Assembly (NCBI RefSeq): GCF_041287255.1
Contig: NZ_JBGGTX010000002.1
Location: 1-64,000, forward strand
Reading direction: 5' to 3'
Length of the DNA: 64,000 nucleotides
Origin: Tamlana flava
GTDB lineage: Bacteria > Bacteroidota > Bacteroidia > Flavobacteriales > Flavobacteriaceae
Each line of letters opens with the position of its first letter. The first letter of the stretch is position 1. Positions 8,063 to 16,352 of this stretch are shown here, in pieces. A model generated the notes under the pieces. That model did no database searches. It saw only the letters and a list, made by a program, of their open reading frames with translations, and was not told the DNA's origin. A program made the position numbers and the translations under genes.

Positions 8063-8848
8063 TTAAAATACATTAAAAAGTTTTGCAATAAACATATCAA
8101 TAACCTCAATAACAATTAGGATGATAATAATCCATTCCAAACGGCTGCTTTCTTTATGATCCATGATGTCTTTAAAGAGCTCAAGGTTTTCTTTAATGAT
8201 TTCTATTCTGTCGTGAATCAATCGGTAACGGTCAGTTAAATCGAACGAATATTTTAAATCTTGATTGAGTTTATTGAGTTGCTCATTTTCCCAAGTAATA
8301 TCTGGCGAATCAAAAATGTACAGATTCTCTGAAATTTTGTTTTTAATGTTAAGTGCCTTCCCAATAAAGCGTTTCAGTTTGTTTCCAGAGATATCCAGCT
8401 TTCCGTATTCCTCAAGATAAGAGGTGTGTTTGTTGGTTTCATTAAGTAGTTCTTCTGTAATTTCGGAATACCTATCTAGTGCTACAGACTGCGAAGTGTT
8501 CAGCATAACCAAACGAACCATTTCTTGATCCATTCTGGGCAATACAATCTTATCAAACTGGACCTTTAATGTCCCTTGCTCGACAACCACTTCTGCAGAT
8601 TCTGATAGTTTTTCAGAAAAATAATTATTACAAAACGGTCTTATTTTTTGTAAAGCTTCATCTATTGCATGTTTCTCTAAGTTAAAAAAACTGACCATCC
8701 CATATTGAAACAGGTATACAAACGCATTTTCCGAAATCTTGTAATACAGCTCGTCACTATCTTGAAAAAGCATTTGCCACCGCAAATGATTTTTGCTTTC
8801 TTTGATATTGATAGTACTCGCCACTTGATAAGCAACGGTTACGTACAT
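8063..8848 (-). CDS. RMD1/DUF155 family membrane protein
   Basis: The 261-residue sequence fits the RMD1/Sif2 (DUF155) family. It has an N-terminal alpha/beta region, a central block rich in charged helices (YLEEYGKLDISGNKLKRFIG, then KNKISENLYIFDSPD, WENEQLNKLNQDLKYSF and DRYRLIHDRIEIIKENLE), and a single C-terminal membrane helix in the hallmark context SRLEWIIIILIVIEV at about 240-254. Eukaryotic members are mitochondrial inner-membrane proteins linked to translation or assembly; the bacterial role is unknown. The start overlaps the stop of the VOC gene by one base (TAATG), so the two are coupled. Confidence 0.85.
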   Translation of the reverse strand: MYVTVAYQVASTINIKESKNHLRWQMLFQDSDELYYKISENAFVYLFQYGMVSFFNLEKHAIDEALQKIRPFCNNYFSEKLSESAEVVVEQGTLKVQFDKIVLPRMDQEMVRLVMLNTSQSVALDRYSEITEELLNETNKHTSYLEEYGKLDISGNKLKRFIGKALNIKNKISENLYIFDSPDITWENEQLNKLNQDLKYSFDLTDRYRLIHDRIEIIKENLELFKDIMDHKESSRLEWIIIILIVIEVIDMFIAKLFNVF

Positions 8849-9258
8849 TACTTTTTGAAGGTATCCTCGGCGTTTTTAAAACTCTTGAATTCGATTAAAT
8901 AGTCGTTTGGATCCTTGACAAAAAAAGACTGGTGTTCTCCCGATTTACCTTGTAGAAATGTAGATTCCTTTACCAAATCCAGTTTTTGCTCCCTTAGTTT
9001 TTTGTAGATTTCACCCCATGTTTTGGTATCTAAAATAATTCCAAAATGAAATGAAGGAAGCATTTTGCCTTCAAACACATAATTAGGGCTATTAAAACTG
9101 AATTTTCCCGATTTAATGAAGGTGACTTGATGCCCATATAAATTTACATCAATCCAGTTTTGGGTCGATCTACCCAAGGACGCACCAATATTGGTGTAAA
9201 AACTACTGGTCTCTCTTACACTTTGGCAAGGTAAAGACATGTGAAAGGCTGTTTGCAT
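8848..9258 (-). CDS. VOC (glyoxalase-fold) family protein
   Basis: A 136-residue vicinal-oxygen-chelate protein. The N-terminal AFHMSLPCQSVRETSSFYTN matches the first beta-alpha module (a His, then a helix with FYxxxLG-like residues), and the C-terminal SFFVKDPNDYLIEFKSF matches the DPxGNxIE strand that normally supplies a metal-ligand Glu. It may bind a metal and a small molecule, but the reaction is not inferable. It is followed without a gap by the DUF155 gene and preceded by the small acidic-protein genes, suggesting one transcript from 9833 to 8063. Confidence 0.85.
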   Translation of the reverse strand: MQTAFHMSLPCQSVRETSSFYTNIGASLGRSTQNWIDVNLYGHQVTFIKSGKFSFNSPNYVFEGKMLPSFHFGIILDTKTWGEIYKKLREQKLDLVKESTFLQGKSGEHQSFFVKDPNDYLIEFKSFKNAEDTFKK

Positions 9259-9267
9259 AGCGCATGA

Positions 9268-9489
9268 TTAAAGAGGTTTTAAACTTTCAACTCTGTAAAT
9301 AACATCGTCTCCGTCTTCATCTTCAACAAATGTTATTCTAAAATCCTTATCAATTAAGCTTTTATCGTTTTTTAAATCGAATTGTTTTAAAACGCGCGGG
9401 TGCACTTCTTCAAAGGCCAATTCCTCACCGTTTTCAAACCAAAATGTAAAGTAACCGTTTTTGTAGTGCTTAAAAGCGGCTGTTCTCAT
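9268..9489 (-). CDS. Small acidic protein, cytoplasmic paralogue of the 7556-7936 product
   Basis: The protein has 73 residues and no signal peptide. Residues 25-54 (LAFEEVHPRVLKQFDL then DFRITF) align with the C-terminal half of the secreted protein at 7556-7936. The remaining tail is acidic (VEDEDGDDV). Family and function are not recognised. It sits 9 bases upstream of the VOC gene and 14 bases downstream of another acidic small protein gene, so it is part of a compact minus-strand operon. Confidence 0.7.
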   Translation of the reverse strand: MRTAAFKHYKNGYFTFWFENGEELAFEEVHPRVLKQFDLKNDKSLIDKDFRITFVEDEDGDDVIYRVESLKPL

Positions 9490-9503
9490 GGTACTGTAAT
9501 TTA

Positions 9504-9833
9504 TTAGTCGTTATCGTCATCATCTGAATCCTCATCAACCATGTCTGGTTCTTGGATAGCATCTGGGTCGTTGTTATCAAAATCTTCGTAATCGTCCTCA
9601 TCATAATTCTCCATAGTGATTGCCAATTTGGTACTAACTTTCACTAAATATTTGGTGTCGGCAGTTGTTACTTCAACAGCTTCTATAATTTCGTTATGCT
9701 GATTTCTGAAGGATATGATTTGGTCGTCATCATAACCATCAGGGTATTTTTCAACTAAAAGCGCTAAAATCTCTGGGGTTAATTTTTTAAAATCTACAAT
9801 GACACGCTTTAAATTATCATTTCTATTTTTCAT
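9504..9833 (-). CDS. Small protein with long Asp/Glu tail
   Basis: The 109-residue protein has a folded-looking N-terminal part (helix KKLTPEILALLVEKYPDGYDDDQIISF, then strands with EAVEVTTADTKYLVKVS) and an acidic tail of about 35 residues ending in DEDSDDDDND. I recognise it only as a flavobacterial conserved hypothetical type. The tail may bind cations or basic partners, or act as a charged linker; this is a guess. It is the first gene of the 9833-8063 cluster, and the spacer before it (9834-9894) is short. Confidence 0.7.
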   Translation of the reverse strand: MKNRNDNLKRVIVDFKKLTPEILALLVEKYPDGYDDDQIISFRNQHNEIIEAVEVTTADTKYLVKVSTKLAITMENYDEDDYEDFDNNDPDAIQEPDMVDEDSDDDDND

Positions 9834-9894
9834 GGGTTGATTTTTTTATTCCGTTTAGGGTAACATTTGAGTTTTGTTGATCTAAATATAATAT

Positions 9895-11430
9895 TTATGA
9901 TTGTTTAATTCGAATAACATCATAAAAATCTTTTCTTCTGTCTTTTAGGTTCTTTACGGCGCCAAAGGAATGCAGCTCGCGCAATAAACTTATATCTACG
10001 TCTGCAACCAAAATCATTTCAGTGTTTGGTGTTGCTTCTGCTTTAATGCCACTACTAGGAAAAGAAAAGTCGCAAGGTGTAAAAACAGCCGATTGTGCAT
10101 ATTGTATATCCATGTTATTAACATTGGGTAAATTACCTACACTACCCGCTATGGCAACGTAGCATTCATTTTCTACAGCTCTAGCCTGAGCGCACAAACG
10201 CACTCGTGAATAGCCATTTTGTGTATCCGTCAAAAAAGGAACAAATAAAATATCCATACCCTCATCGGCGAGCAAACGAGATAATTCTGGAAACTCAGAG
10301 TCATAACAAATTAGAATACCTATTTTACCACAATCCGTACTAAAAGTTTTCAGTTTATTGCCTCTTTGCATGCCCCAAACCTTAGCTTCATCTGGAGTAA
10401 CATGTATTTTTTCATAACGCTCGACACTGCCATCTCTACGGCACAAATAGCCAACATTATATAGTTTATCCTCCACAACTTCAGGCATACTTCCAGAAAT
10501 TATATTAATGTTGTAGGATATTGAAAACTCCTTTAGTTTATTAATTATGGTTTCTGTAAATCTTGCCAATTCTCTAATCGCATCTGGTTCATGCAAATGG
10601 TTGAATTCTGCCATTAAAGGGGCATTGAAAAATTCTGGGAACACTGCAAAATCAGACCTATAGGCCGCAACACTATCAATAAAATATTCTACTTGTTGCA
10701 TGAGTTCACTCAAACTATGATAGGGTCGCATTTGCCATTGAATCAATCCGAGCCTTACAATAGTTTTTACTGTGCTGGCCTTTTTACTTGGTTTGGTGTA
10801 GTAAATATTATCCCACTCCATAAGCACGGCATATTCATTGGATGCCGTATCTCCTTCCAAATAGCCTTTTAAAATACGTATTGGGTGAAAATCGTTAGAA
10901 ATTTGAAAGTTTAGCACAGGATCGTTTATTTCTTTGCGCTTAACCTTTTCTATATATTGTTTTGGAGTGAGCTCTTTATGTTTATGATAGTTGGGCATTC
11001 TACCACCAAAAACAATACTTTTTAAATTCAATTGCTCGCAAACTTCCTTTCTGTAATCATAAAGACGCCTTCCCAATCGAAGACCTCTATAAGCAGGTTT
11101 TATAAAAACATCAATACCATAAAGCACATCGCCATCTGAATTGTGGTTTTTAAACGATTCGCCTGCAATGATATCTTGGTAGGTATGGTCGGCATCAATA
11201 CTGTCATAATCCACAATTAAGGATAGTGCGCAACCGGCAATATCGCCATCTACCAGAATTACAACCTGCCCTTCTGGAAATATTGAAGTTAAATCGGAAA
11301 TGTGATGTTTTTTCCAATATGAATTTAGAACACCGCCGTACGACTCCAAAGTAGCCGCTTTCAATTCCTCGTAATCATCAATGGTGAGGTATCGAAGTTC
11401 AACGTTTTCTATGTTTTCAACTTTAGACAT
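9895..11430 (-). CDS. GNAT acetyltransferase / carbon-nitrogen hydrolase fusion
   Basis: Two enzymes are fused. Residues of about 10-215 form a GNAT domain with an acetyl-CoA loop at RGLRLGRRLYD. Residues of about 225-505 form a nitrilase-superfamily domain with all three catalytic residues: Glu in VFPEFF, Lys in YEKIHVTP and Cys in ILICYDSEFPE (266, 341 and 375 from the ATG at 11430). The natural substrate is not certain. Placement after arginine decarboxylase and a deoxyhypusine-synthase-like gene suggests polyamine amidohydrolysis or acetylation, such as N-carbamoylputrescine or acetylated polyamines. The ATG overlaps the previous stop (TAATG), showing translational coupling. The frame extends two codons upstream to a TTG, which is less likely. 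Confidence 0.88.
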   Translation of the reverse strand: MSKVENIENVELRYLTIDDYEELKAATLESYGGVLNSYWKKHHISDLTSIFPEGQVVILVDGDIAGCALSLIVDYDSIDADHTYQDIIAGESFKNHNSDGDVLYGIDVFIKPAYRGLRLGRRLYDYRKEVCEQLNLKSIVFGGRMPNYHKHKELTPKQYIEKVKRKEINDPVLNFQISNDFHPIRILKGYLEGDTASNEYAVLMEWDNIYYTKPSKKASTVKTIVRLGLIQWQMRPYHSLSELMQQVEYFIDSVAAYRSDFAVFPEFFNAPLMAEFNHLHEPDAIRELARFTETIINKLKEFSISYNINIISGSMPEVVEDKLYNVGYLCRRDGSVERYEKIHVTPDEAKVWGMQRGNKLKTFSTDCGKIGILICYDSEFPELSRLLADEGMDILFVPFLTDTQNGYSRVRLCAQARAVENECYVAIAGSVGNLPNVNNMDIQYAQSAVFTPCDFSFPSSGIKAEATPNTEMILVADVDISLLRELHSFGAVKNLKDRRKDFYDVIRIKQS

Positions 11431-12410
11431 TACCAACCCAATAAATAAGCAAAAATTAAAGGTGCTACAATTGTTGCGTCACTTTCTACAATATACTTTG
11501 GTGTATTAATATCCAATTTACCCCAGGTTATTTTTTCGTTTGGCACGGCTCCTGAATATGACCCATAACTTGTTGTAGAATCACTTATTTGGCAGAAATA
11601 ACTCCAAAATGGCGTATCGGTCCGTTCCATATCCTGATACAGCATAGGCACAACACATATTGGAAAATCACCTGCAATACCACCGCCAATTTGGAAAAAG
11701 CCAATTCCTTTTTTGGAATTTTCAGTGTACCAATCGGCCAAAAAGGTCATGTACTCAATACCCGATTTCATGGTACTTGCTTTTAATTCGCCTTTTAGCA
11801 CATAGCTTGCAAAAATATTGCCCATAGTACTGTCTTCCCAACCTGGGCAAACAATTGGCAAATTCTTTTCTGCCGCAGCATACATCCATGAGTCTTTTAA
11901 GTCAATTTCATAGTACTGCTCCAAAACGCCTGACAATAGCATTTTATACATATACTCATGCGGCAAATAGCGTTCGCCCTTGGCATCAGCTTCCTTCCAA
12001 ATTTCATAAATATGTTTTTGTAAGCGCCTGAATGCCTCGTGTTCTGGAATGCAGGTATCTGTAACTCGATTTAGTCCTTTTTCCAATAAATCCCACTCTT
12101 CTTGCGGGGTTAAATCACGGTAATTAGGTACACGCTTGTAGTGTGAATGGGCTACCAAGTTCATGATATCTTCTTCAAGATTGGCTCCTGTGCAAGAAAC
12201 AATTTGCACTTTATCCTGACGTATCATTTCTGCGAAACTTTTGCCCAATTCGGCAGTACTCATAGCACCTGCCAAGGAAACCAGCATTTTTGCGCCAGAC
12301 TCTAGCTGAGATTCATAGCCTTTTGCCGCATCCACTAAAGCAGCGGCATTAAAATGTAAATAATGTTTTTCTATAAATTGTGAAATAGGACCTTTTGTAG
12401 TTGTCATCAT
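11430..12410 (-). CDS. Deoxyhypusine synthase-like enzyme
   Basis: The 326-residue protein is a full-length homologue of deoxyhypusine synthase. NAD-site motifs are visible (SLAGAMSTAELGK, SCTGANLEEDIMNLVAH and GGGIAGDFPI), and the catalytic lysine is in ITWGKL (Lys298), matching the WGK motif of eukaryotic DHS. Bacteria lack eIF5A, so it probably transfers an aminobutyl group to a small polyamine rather than to a protein; homospermidine-type synthesis is the usual proposal. It sits between arginine decarboxylase and the GNAT-nitrilase fusion, which supports polyamine metabolism. I chose ATG at 12410; two adjacent ATG codons and a preceding TTG are possible. Confidence 0.88.
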   Translation of the reverse strand: MMTTTKGPISQFIEKHYLHFNAAALVDAAKGYESQLESGAKMLVSLAGAMSTAELGKSFAEMIRQDKVQIVSCTGANLEEDIMNLVAHSHYKRVPNYRDLTPQEEWDLLEKGLNRVTDTCIPEHEAFRRLQKHIYEIWKEADAKGERYLPHEYMYKMLLSGVLEQYYEIDLKDSWMYAAAEKNLPIVCPGWEDSTMGNIFASYVLKGELKASTMKSGIEYMTFLADWYTENSKKGIGFFQIGGGIAGDFPICVVPMLYQDMERTDTPFWSYFCQISDSTTSYGSYSGAVPNEKITWGKLDINTPKYIVESDATIVAPLIFAYLLGW

Positions 12411-12424
12411 CAAATTTTATGTCG

Positions 12425-13873
12425 TTATTTTTTTACTGAACTGCTGTAGACTTCATGACCTTCAACAGTTTCTTTATACTGTTCGTAACCCAATATTTTT
12501 AATAAATCTTCGCTTTTTTGCTGTTCGCTAAATAACTTGGTTGTAATATTTCCATCAGCATCCCTATCAATCAAAATATGTTTTGGTGATGGGATTAAAC
12601 AATGTTGTAAACCGCCAAAACCCCCAATGGTTTCTTGGTAGGCTCCAGTATTAAAAAAGCCTATGTACAAGGGTTTATCAATATTATATTTTGGGAGATA
12701 AATGGCGTTCATGTGCTGCTCACTGTTGTAATAATCGTCGCTATCGCAAGTTAAACCACCCAACAATACACGCTCGTAACTATCTTGCCAACGGTTAATA
12801 GGTAACAGGATAAAGCGTTTATTAATAGCCCATGTATCGGGCAAGGTAGTAATAAACGAAGAGTTTATCATATTCCATTTTTCTCGGTCATTTTGCTGTT
12901 TTTGGTACAAAACTTCGTAGATGGCACCTCCGCTTTCCCCAACGGTAAAACTTCCAAATTCTGTAAAAATATGAGGCACATCGACATCCTCTTCATCACA
13001 AGCAATTTTGATTTGATTGATAATTTCATCAATCATATACTCATAATCAAACTCAAAAGCCAAAGAGTTTTTTATTGGAAATCCCCCACCTATATTCAAA
13101 CTGTCCAATGTTGGGCAAATCTTTTTCAGATTGGTGTAAACCTTCAAACACTTTAATAATTCGTTCCAATAATAGGCATTGTCGCGAATACCGGTATTAA
13201 TGAAAAAGTGAAGCATTTTAAGCTTAACTTTTTTATTGTTGGCAATCTGGCTTTTATAAAAAGGCACGATGTTTTTATAACCAATGCCCAAACGTGAGGT
13301 GTAAAACTCAAATTTAGGTTCTTCTTCAGAGGCTATTCTGATACCGACATTGAACTTGCCCTTGATTTCTTTGGAAAGCAAATCAATTTCCTCATAATTA
13401 TCAATAATTGGTATGGCATTTTTGTGGCCATTATTAATTAAACGGGCAATATTTGTAATGTACTGTGCACGTTTAAAACCGTTACTAATTACATAAGTTT
13501 CATCGGTTATTTTTCCGGATGCTTTTAAATTTTCAACTATATCAATATCAAAAGCAGAAGAGGTTTCTATATGAATGTCATTTTTTAAGGCCTCATCCAA
13601 AACATGTTTAAAATGAGAACTTTTGGTACAATAGCAGTAGTTGTATTTTCCTTTGAATTTATGTTCCCTAATGGCATTGGCAAACCATGTTTTTGCCCTT
13701 TTAATATTATTTGATATCTGTGGCAGATACGTAAATTTAAGCGGCGCTCCGTATTGCTTTGTGAGTTCCATTAAATCTATGTCATGGAAATGCAACTGGC
13801 CTTTATCAACTTTAAATTCTTCGGTAGGAAAATCAAAAGTTTGATTGATTAAATCAATGTATTTAGTATTCAA
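12425..13873 (-). CDS. speA: Arginine decarboxylase (alanine-racemase fold)
   Basis: A PLP-dependent fold-III decarboxylase, 482 residues, that should convert arginine to agmatine. The Schiff-base lysine is Lys84 in YCYCTKSSH, the glycine-rich phosphate loop is LNIGGGFP, and the ETIGGFGGLQHCL region is typical of the flavobacterial branch. It is shorter than the 650-residue E. coli SpeA and lacks its insertion domains, so ornithine or another basic amino acid is an alternative substrate. The start is TTG at 13873: an in-frame stop lies four codons upstream and there is no ATG before residue 35. It heads the polyamine operon, followed after 14 bases by the DHS-like gene. Confidence 0.85.
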   Translation of the reverse strand: MNTKYIDLINQTFDFPTEEFKVDKGQLHFHDIDLMELTKQYGAPLKFTYLPQISNNIKRAKTWFANAIREHKFKGKYNYCYCTKSSHFKHVLDEALKNDIHIETSSAFDIDIVENLKASGKITDETYVISNGFKRAQYITNIARLINNGHKNAIPIIDNYEEIDLLSKEIKGKFNVGIRIASEEEPKFEFYTSRLGIGYKNIVPFYKSQIANNKKVKLKMLHFFINTGIRDNAYYWNELLKCLKVYTNLKKICPTLDSLNIGGGFPIKNSLAFEFDYEYMIDEIINQIKIACDEEDVDVPHIFTEFGSFTVGESGGAIYEVLYQKQQNDREKWNMINSSFITTLPDTWAINKRFILLPINRWQDSYERVLLGGLTCDSDDYYNSEQHMNAIYLPKYNIDKPLYIGFFNTGAYQETIGGFGGLQHCLIPSPKHILIDRDADGNITTKLFSEQQKSEDLLKILGYEQYKETVEGHEVYSSSVKK

Positions 13874-14138
13874 TTTATTTTTTAATTAAAGTTAAAAATG
13901 CAATAGATAGTTTAACTACAGGTTAAGATAATAAAAAATAAATAATATCAAATTTGGATTTCCCTACAAGTGGTAGGTACAAAAGCAAACTCATGCTGAA
14001 TAGCATAAATTGGAGAAACGGAAGTTAGCTTTAAAATTCGGTCGCTTAAGCGGTAAGCTGCTTTTGAATATGACTTCCTAATTTTCAAAAGCCCGAACAT
14101 AGAAACAGGTTTCAAATTGTTCAGCTAAAAGAGTGGAA
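13874..14138 (-). promoter_or_regulatory. Long structured leader of the polyamine operon
   Basis: Between the candidate promoter and the TTG of the decarboxylase lie about 260 bases without a gene. Read on the minus strand, the leader contains GGAAGTC (about 14069-14075) and AACTTCC (about 14020-14026) able to pair around a segment with the palindrome CGCTTAAGCG, then the hairpin ATGCT-ATTC-AGCAT (about 13992-14005), then CCTAC-CACTT-GTAGG (about 13962-13976), and finally an AT-rich stretch before the start. It may be a cis-regulatory RNA; no known riboswitch class is recognised. Confidence 0.4.
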
Positions 14139-14146
14139 CAAATGTA
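14139..14146 (-). promoter_or_regulatory. Putative polyamine operon promoter, -7 box
   Basis: The minus strand reads TACATTTG, matching TAnnTTTG, with TTG triplets upstream at 14157-14159 and 14162-14164, closer than in the other promoters of this window. It is the best candidate for transcription of the decarboxylase operon. Confidence 0.45.
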
Positions 14147-14206
14147 ATTTTTTTTTCAATACAACTGAGAAATTACATTTTTTTTTGAATTTTTTTCAAG
14201 CAAAAG

Positions 14207-14242
14207 AAAAGTCAGTTTTTTACATCGAAAAAACTGACTTTT
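14207..14242. terminator. Bidirectional hairpin terminator
   Basis: AAAAGTCAGTTTTTT and AAAAAACTGACTTTT form a perfect 15-bp stem around ACATCG. It ends the minus-strand membrane-protein transcript 35 bases after its stop and isolates the polyamine operon promoter from upstream transcription. Confidence 0.85.
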
Positions 14243-14277
14243 ACAACCAAACTATTGTCACCTTAAAACTATAAAAA

Positions 14278-14967
14278 TCAACTTTTTGATTCGCTTAAAT
14301 GGATGCCTTGTTTCAACAAAACGGCACCCATAGCTAATAACCAAACCACCTTAACATGGAACAATGGTTTATAGATTTCAAAATTATCTGGAATAAATAA
14401 AATAACGGACATAGCGGCAAATCCCAGCAAAATTGTAAACCAACTCAGCCAAGTGCTTACCATTTTCCACTTGATTAGAGCAAAACCTAAAAGCACTAAA
14501 CCAACTCCTGAAAATATGCGCCCAAAGCGTATAAAACAAGTTACATATTGGTTAGTAAATAAAAGGTTATACATGAAATCTTCCAATTCTTCAGCAGACA
14601 TGCCAACAGTTTGTCCAACACCCCAAGCACCATGGTTATAATAATAAGCTGAAGCAATAGCCAATGTAAAAGTGCCTATTATTGTCATACCAGCCCCAGG
14701 TAAAATAACCACGCGATAAGGTTTTCTTGCCGTGGCAGCCACAAAAGCGAACAGAGCAATGCCCATTGTTACCCAACCAAAGATATGAATGCGATACATC
14801 CAAATCCAGTACCATACATTTTTGCCTACCTCAGTAAAATCTGAAGCCACAATATATTCACCTATATGATGTGGTGATAAAACCCAACCAAACCATAATA
14901 ATAGCGCAGCCAAAATAAACGCCCATCCTGTGAACCTTGTTTCGAAGTCTTTTTTAATATTTTCCAT
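14278..14967 (-). CDS. Six-helix membrane protein of unknown function
   Basis: The 229-residue protein has about six transmembrane segments: near residues 14-30, 52-78, 84-105, 140-162, 168-190 and 200-220. Polar loops carry SPHHIGEY, NHGAWGVGQTVGMSAEE and IPDNFEIYKP. No Cys clusters or known motif are seen, and I cannot name a family. The ATG at 14967 is preferred over the preceding TTG. It follows hppD by 170 bases on the same strand and ends in a strong terminator, so it could be the last gene of the tyrosine-catabolism unit or have its own promoter. Confidence 0.7.
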   Translation of the reverse strand: MENIKKDFETRFTGWAFILAALLLWFGWVLSPHHIGEYIVASDFTEVGKNVWYWIWMYRIHIFGWVTMGIALFAFVAATARKPYRVVILPGAGMTIIGTFTLAIASAYYYNHGAWGVGQTVGMSAEELEDFMYNLLFTNQYVTCFIRFGRIFSGVGLVLLGFALIKWKMVSTWLSWFTILLGFAAMSVILFIPDNFEIYKPLFHVKVVWLLAMGAVLLKQGIHLSESKS

Positions 14968-15139
14968 CAAATAATTGTCTTTAAGTACTTTGCAATATAG
15001 ATTTATACTTTACTCTTCTATGTAATATTTGTTACATAAGAGAATTCTACTTATTGAAAACACTAAAATGATTTGATGTTCATTAAATCTAAAACAAGTT
15101 TATGTTGGCAAAAAAGCAAGTTATCAGACAGAATTTTGT

Positions 15140-16300
15140 CTACAAAGTTCCTCTATTTGCTTGTTCGCGTTCAATAGATTCGAAAAGCGCTTTAAAATTG
15201 CCAGCCCCAAAACCACGAGCCCCCATGCGTTGGATAATTTCAAAAAATAACGTAGGCCTATCCTCAACTGGCTTGGTGAAAATTTGTAACAAATAGCCCT
15301 CTTCATCGGCATCAATCATAATACCCAAGTTTTTTAAAATTTCGATATTCTCTTGAAGTTTATGGCTGTGTTCTTCCAAGCGGCCAGGGACAGCTTTATA
15401 ATATTCCTCTGGTGGTTTAGATAAAAACTCTACTCCCCTTTGTCGTAATTGTGTTACTGTGCCAATGATATCATCGGTTGCAACCGCTATATGCTGCACT
15501 CCTGAGCCTTCATAAAAATCAAGATATTCCTCAATTTGCGATTTCTTTTTCCCTTCTGCAGGTTCGTTTATAGGGAATTTTATGCGACCATTACCGTTAC
15601 TCATTACTTTACTCATCAATGCGGAGTATTCGGTATGGATTTGCTTATCATCAAAAGAAAGGAAGTTTTCAAAACCCATAACATCTTCATACCATTTCAC
15701 CCATTTGTTCATTTGTCCCCAACCAACATTACCAACCATGTGGTCAATATATTTTAATCCTACCGGCTCTGGATTATAATCTGATGTCCACGCCAGAAAT
15801 CCTGGCAAAAATGCACCATTGTAATTTTTGCGCTCAACAAACATGTGTACCGTTTCACCATAAGTGTAAATTCCCGCCCTAACGACCTCACCAAATTCGT
15901 CTTTTTCAACACGAGGTTCCATGTAAGATTTGGCACCCCTACTTGTTGTTTCTTGGTAAGCGTTTCTGGCATTCTCAACCCAAAGGGCTATTACCTTTAC
16001 GCCATCACCGTGTTTTACAATATGCTCATTAATTGGTGAACTACTACTAAGTGGTGTTGTTAAAACCAATTTGATTTTGTCTTGTTTTAGCACATAACTT
16101 ACAGAGTCTTTGGAGCCTGTTTCCAAACCTTTATAGGCGTAGGATTGAAATCCAAAAGCTGTTTTATAAAAATGCGCTGATTGTTTGGCATTACCTACAT
16201 AGAATTCTACATAGTCTGTTCCCAAAAGTGGCAAGAAGTCTTGTGCGCCTTCAAATATTTTTTCTAAACCGTAGTTTACTGATTTTATGTCTTTACTCAT
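15140..16300 (-). CDS. hppD: 4-hydroxyphenylpyruvate dioxygenase
   Basis: This non-haem Fe(II) dioxygenase converts 4-hydroxyphenylpyruvate to homogentisate in tyrosine breakdown. It has the two-module VOC architecture and the three iron ligands: His187 in YIDHMVGN, His270 in GVQHIAVAT and Glu354 in LFFEIIQR. The C-terminal gate helix RGFGAGNFKALFESIE is intact. Length (386) is normal. It lies 52 bases downstream of hmgA on the same strand, so the enzymes for two consecutive steps of the pathway are co-transcribed, in reverse pathway order. No fumarylacetoacetase or maleylacetoacetate isomerase gene is present in the window. Confidence 0.96.
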   Translation of the reverse strand: MSKDIKSVNYGLEKIFEGAQDFLPLLGTDYVEFYVGNAKQSAHFYKTAFGFQSYAYKGLETGSKDSVSYVLKQDKIKLVLTTPLSSSSPINEHIVKHGDGVKVIALWVENARNAYQETTSRGAKSYMEPRVEKDEFGEVVRAGIYTYGETVHMFVERKNYNGAFLPGFLAWTSDYNPEPVGLKYIDHMVGNVGWGQMNKWVKWYEDVMGFENFLSFDDKQIHTEYSALMSKVMSNGNGRIKFPINEPAEGKKKSQIEEYLDFYEGSGVQHIAVATDDIIGTVTQLRQRGVEFLSKPPEEYYKAVPGRLEEHSHKLQENIEILKNLGIMIDADEEGYLLQIFTKPVEDRPTLFFEIIQRMGARGFGAGNFKALFESIEREQANRGTL

Positions 16301-16352
16301 GATTAGATATTGATTTGTTTATTTGTGTAGTCGTTTAATTGATAACAAATAT

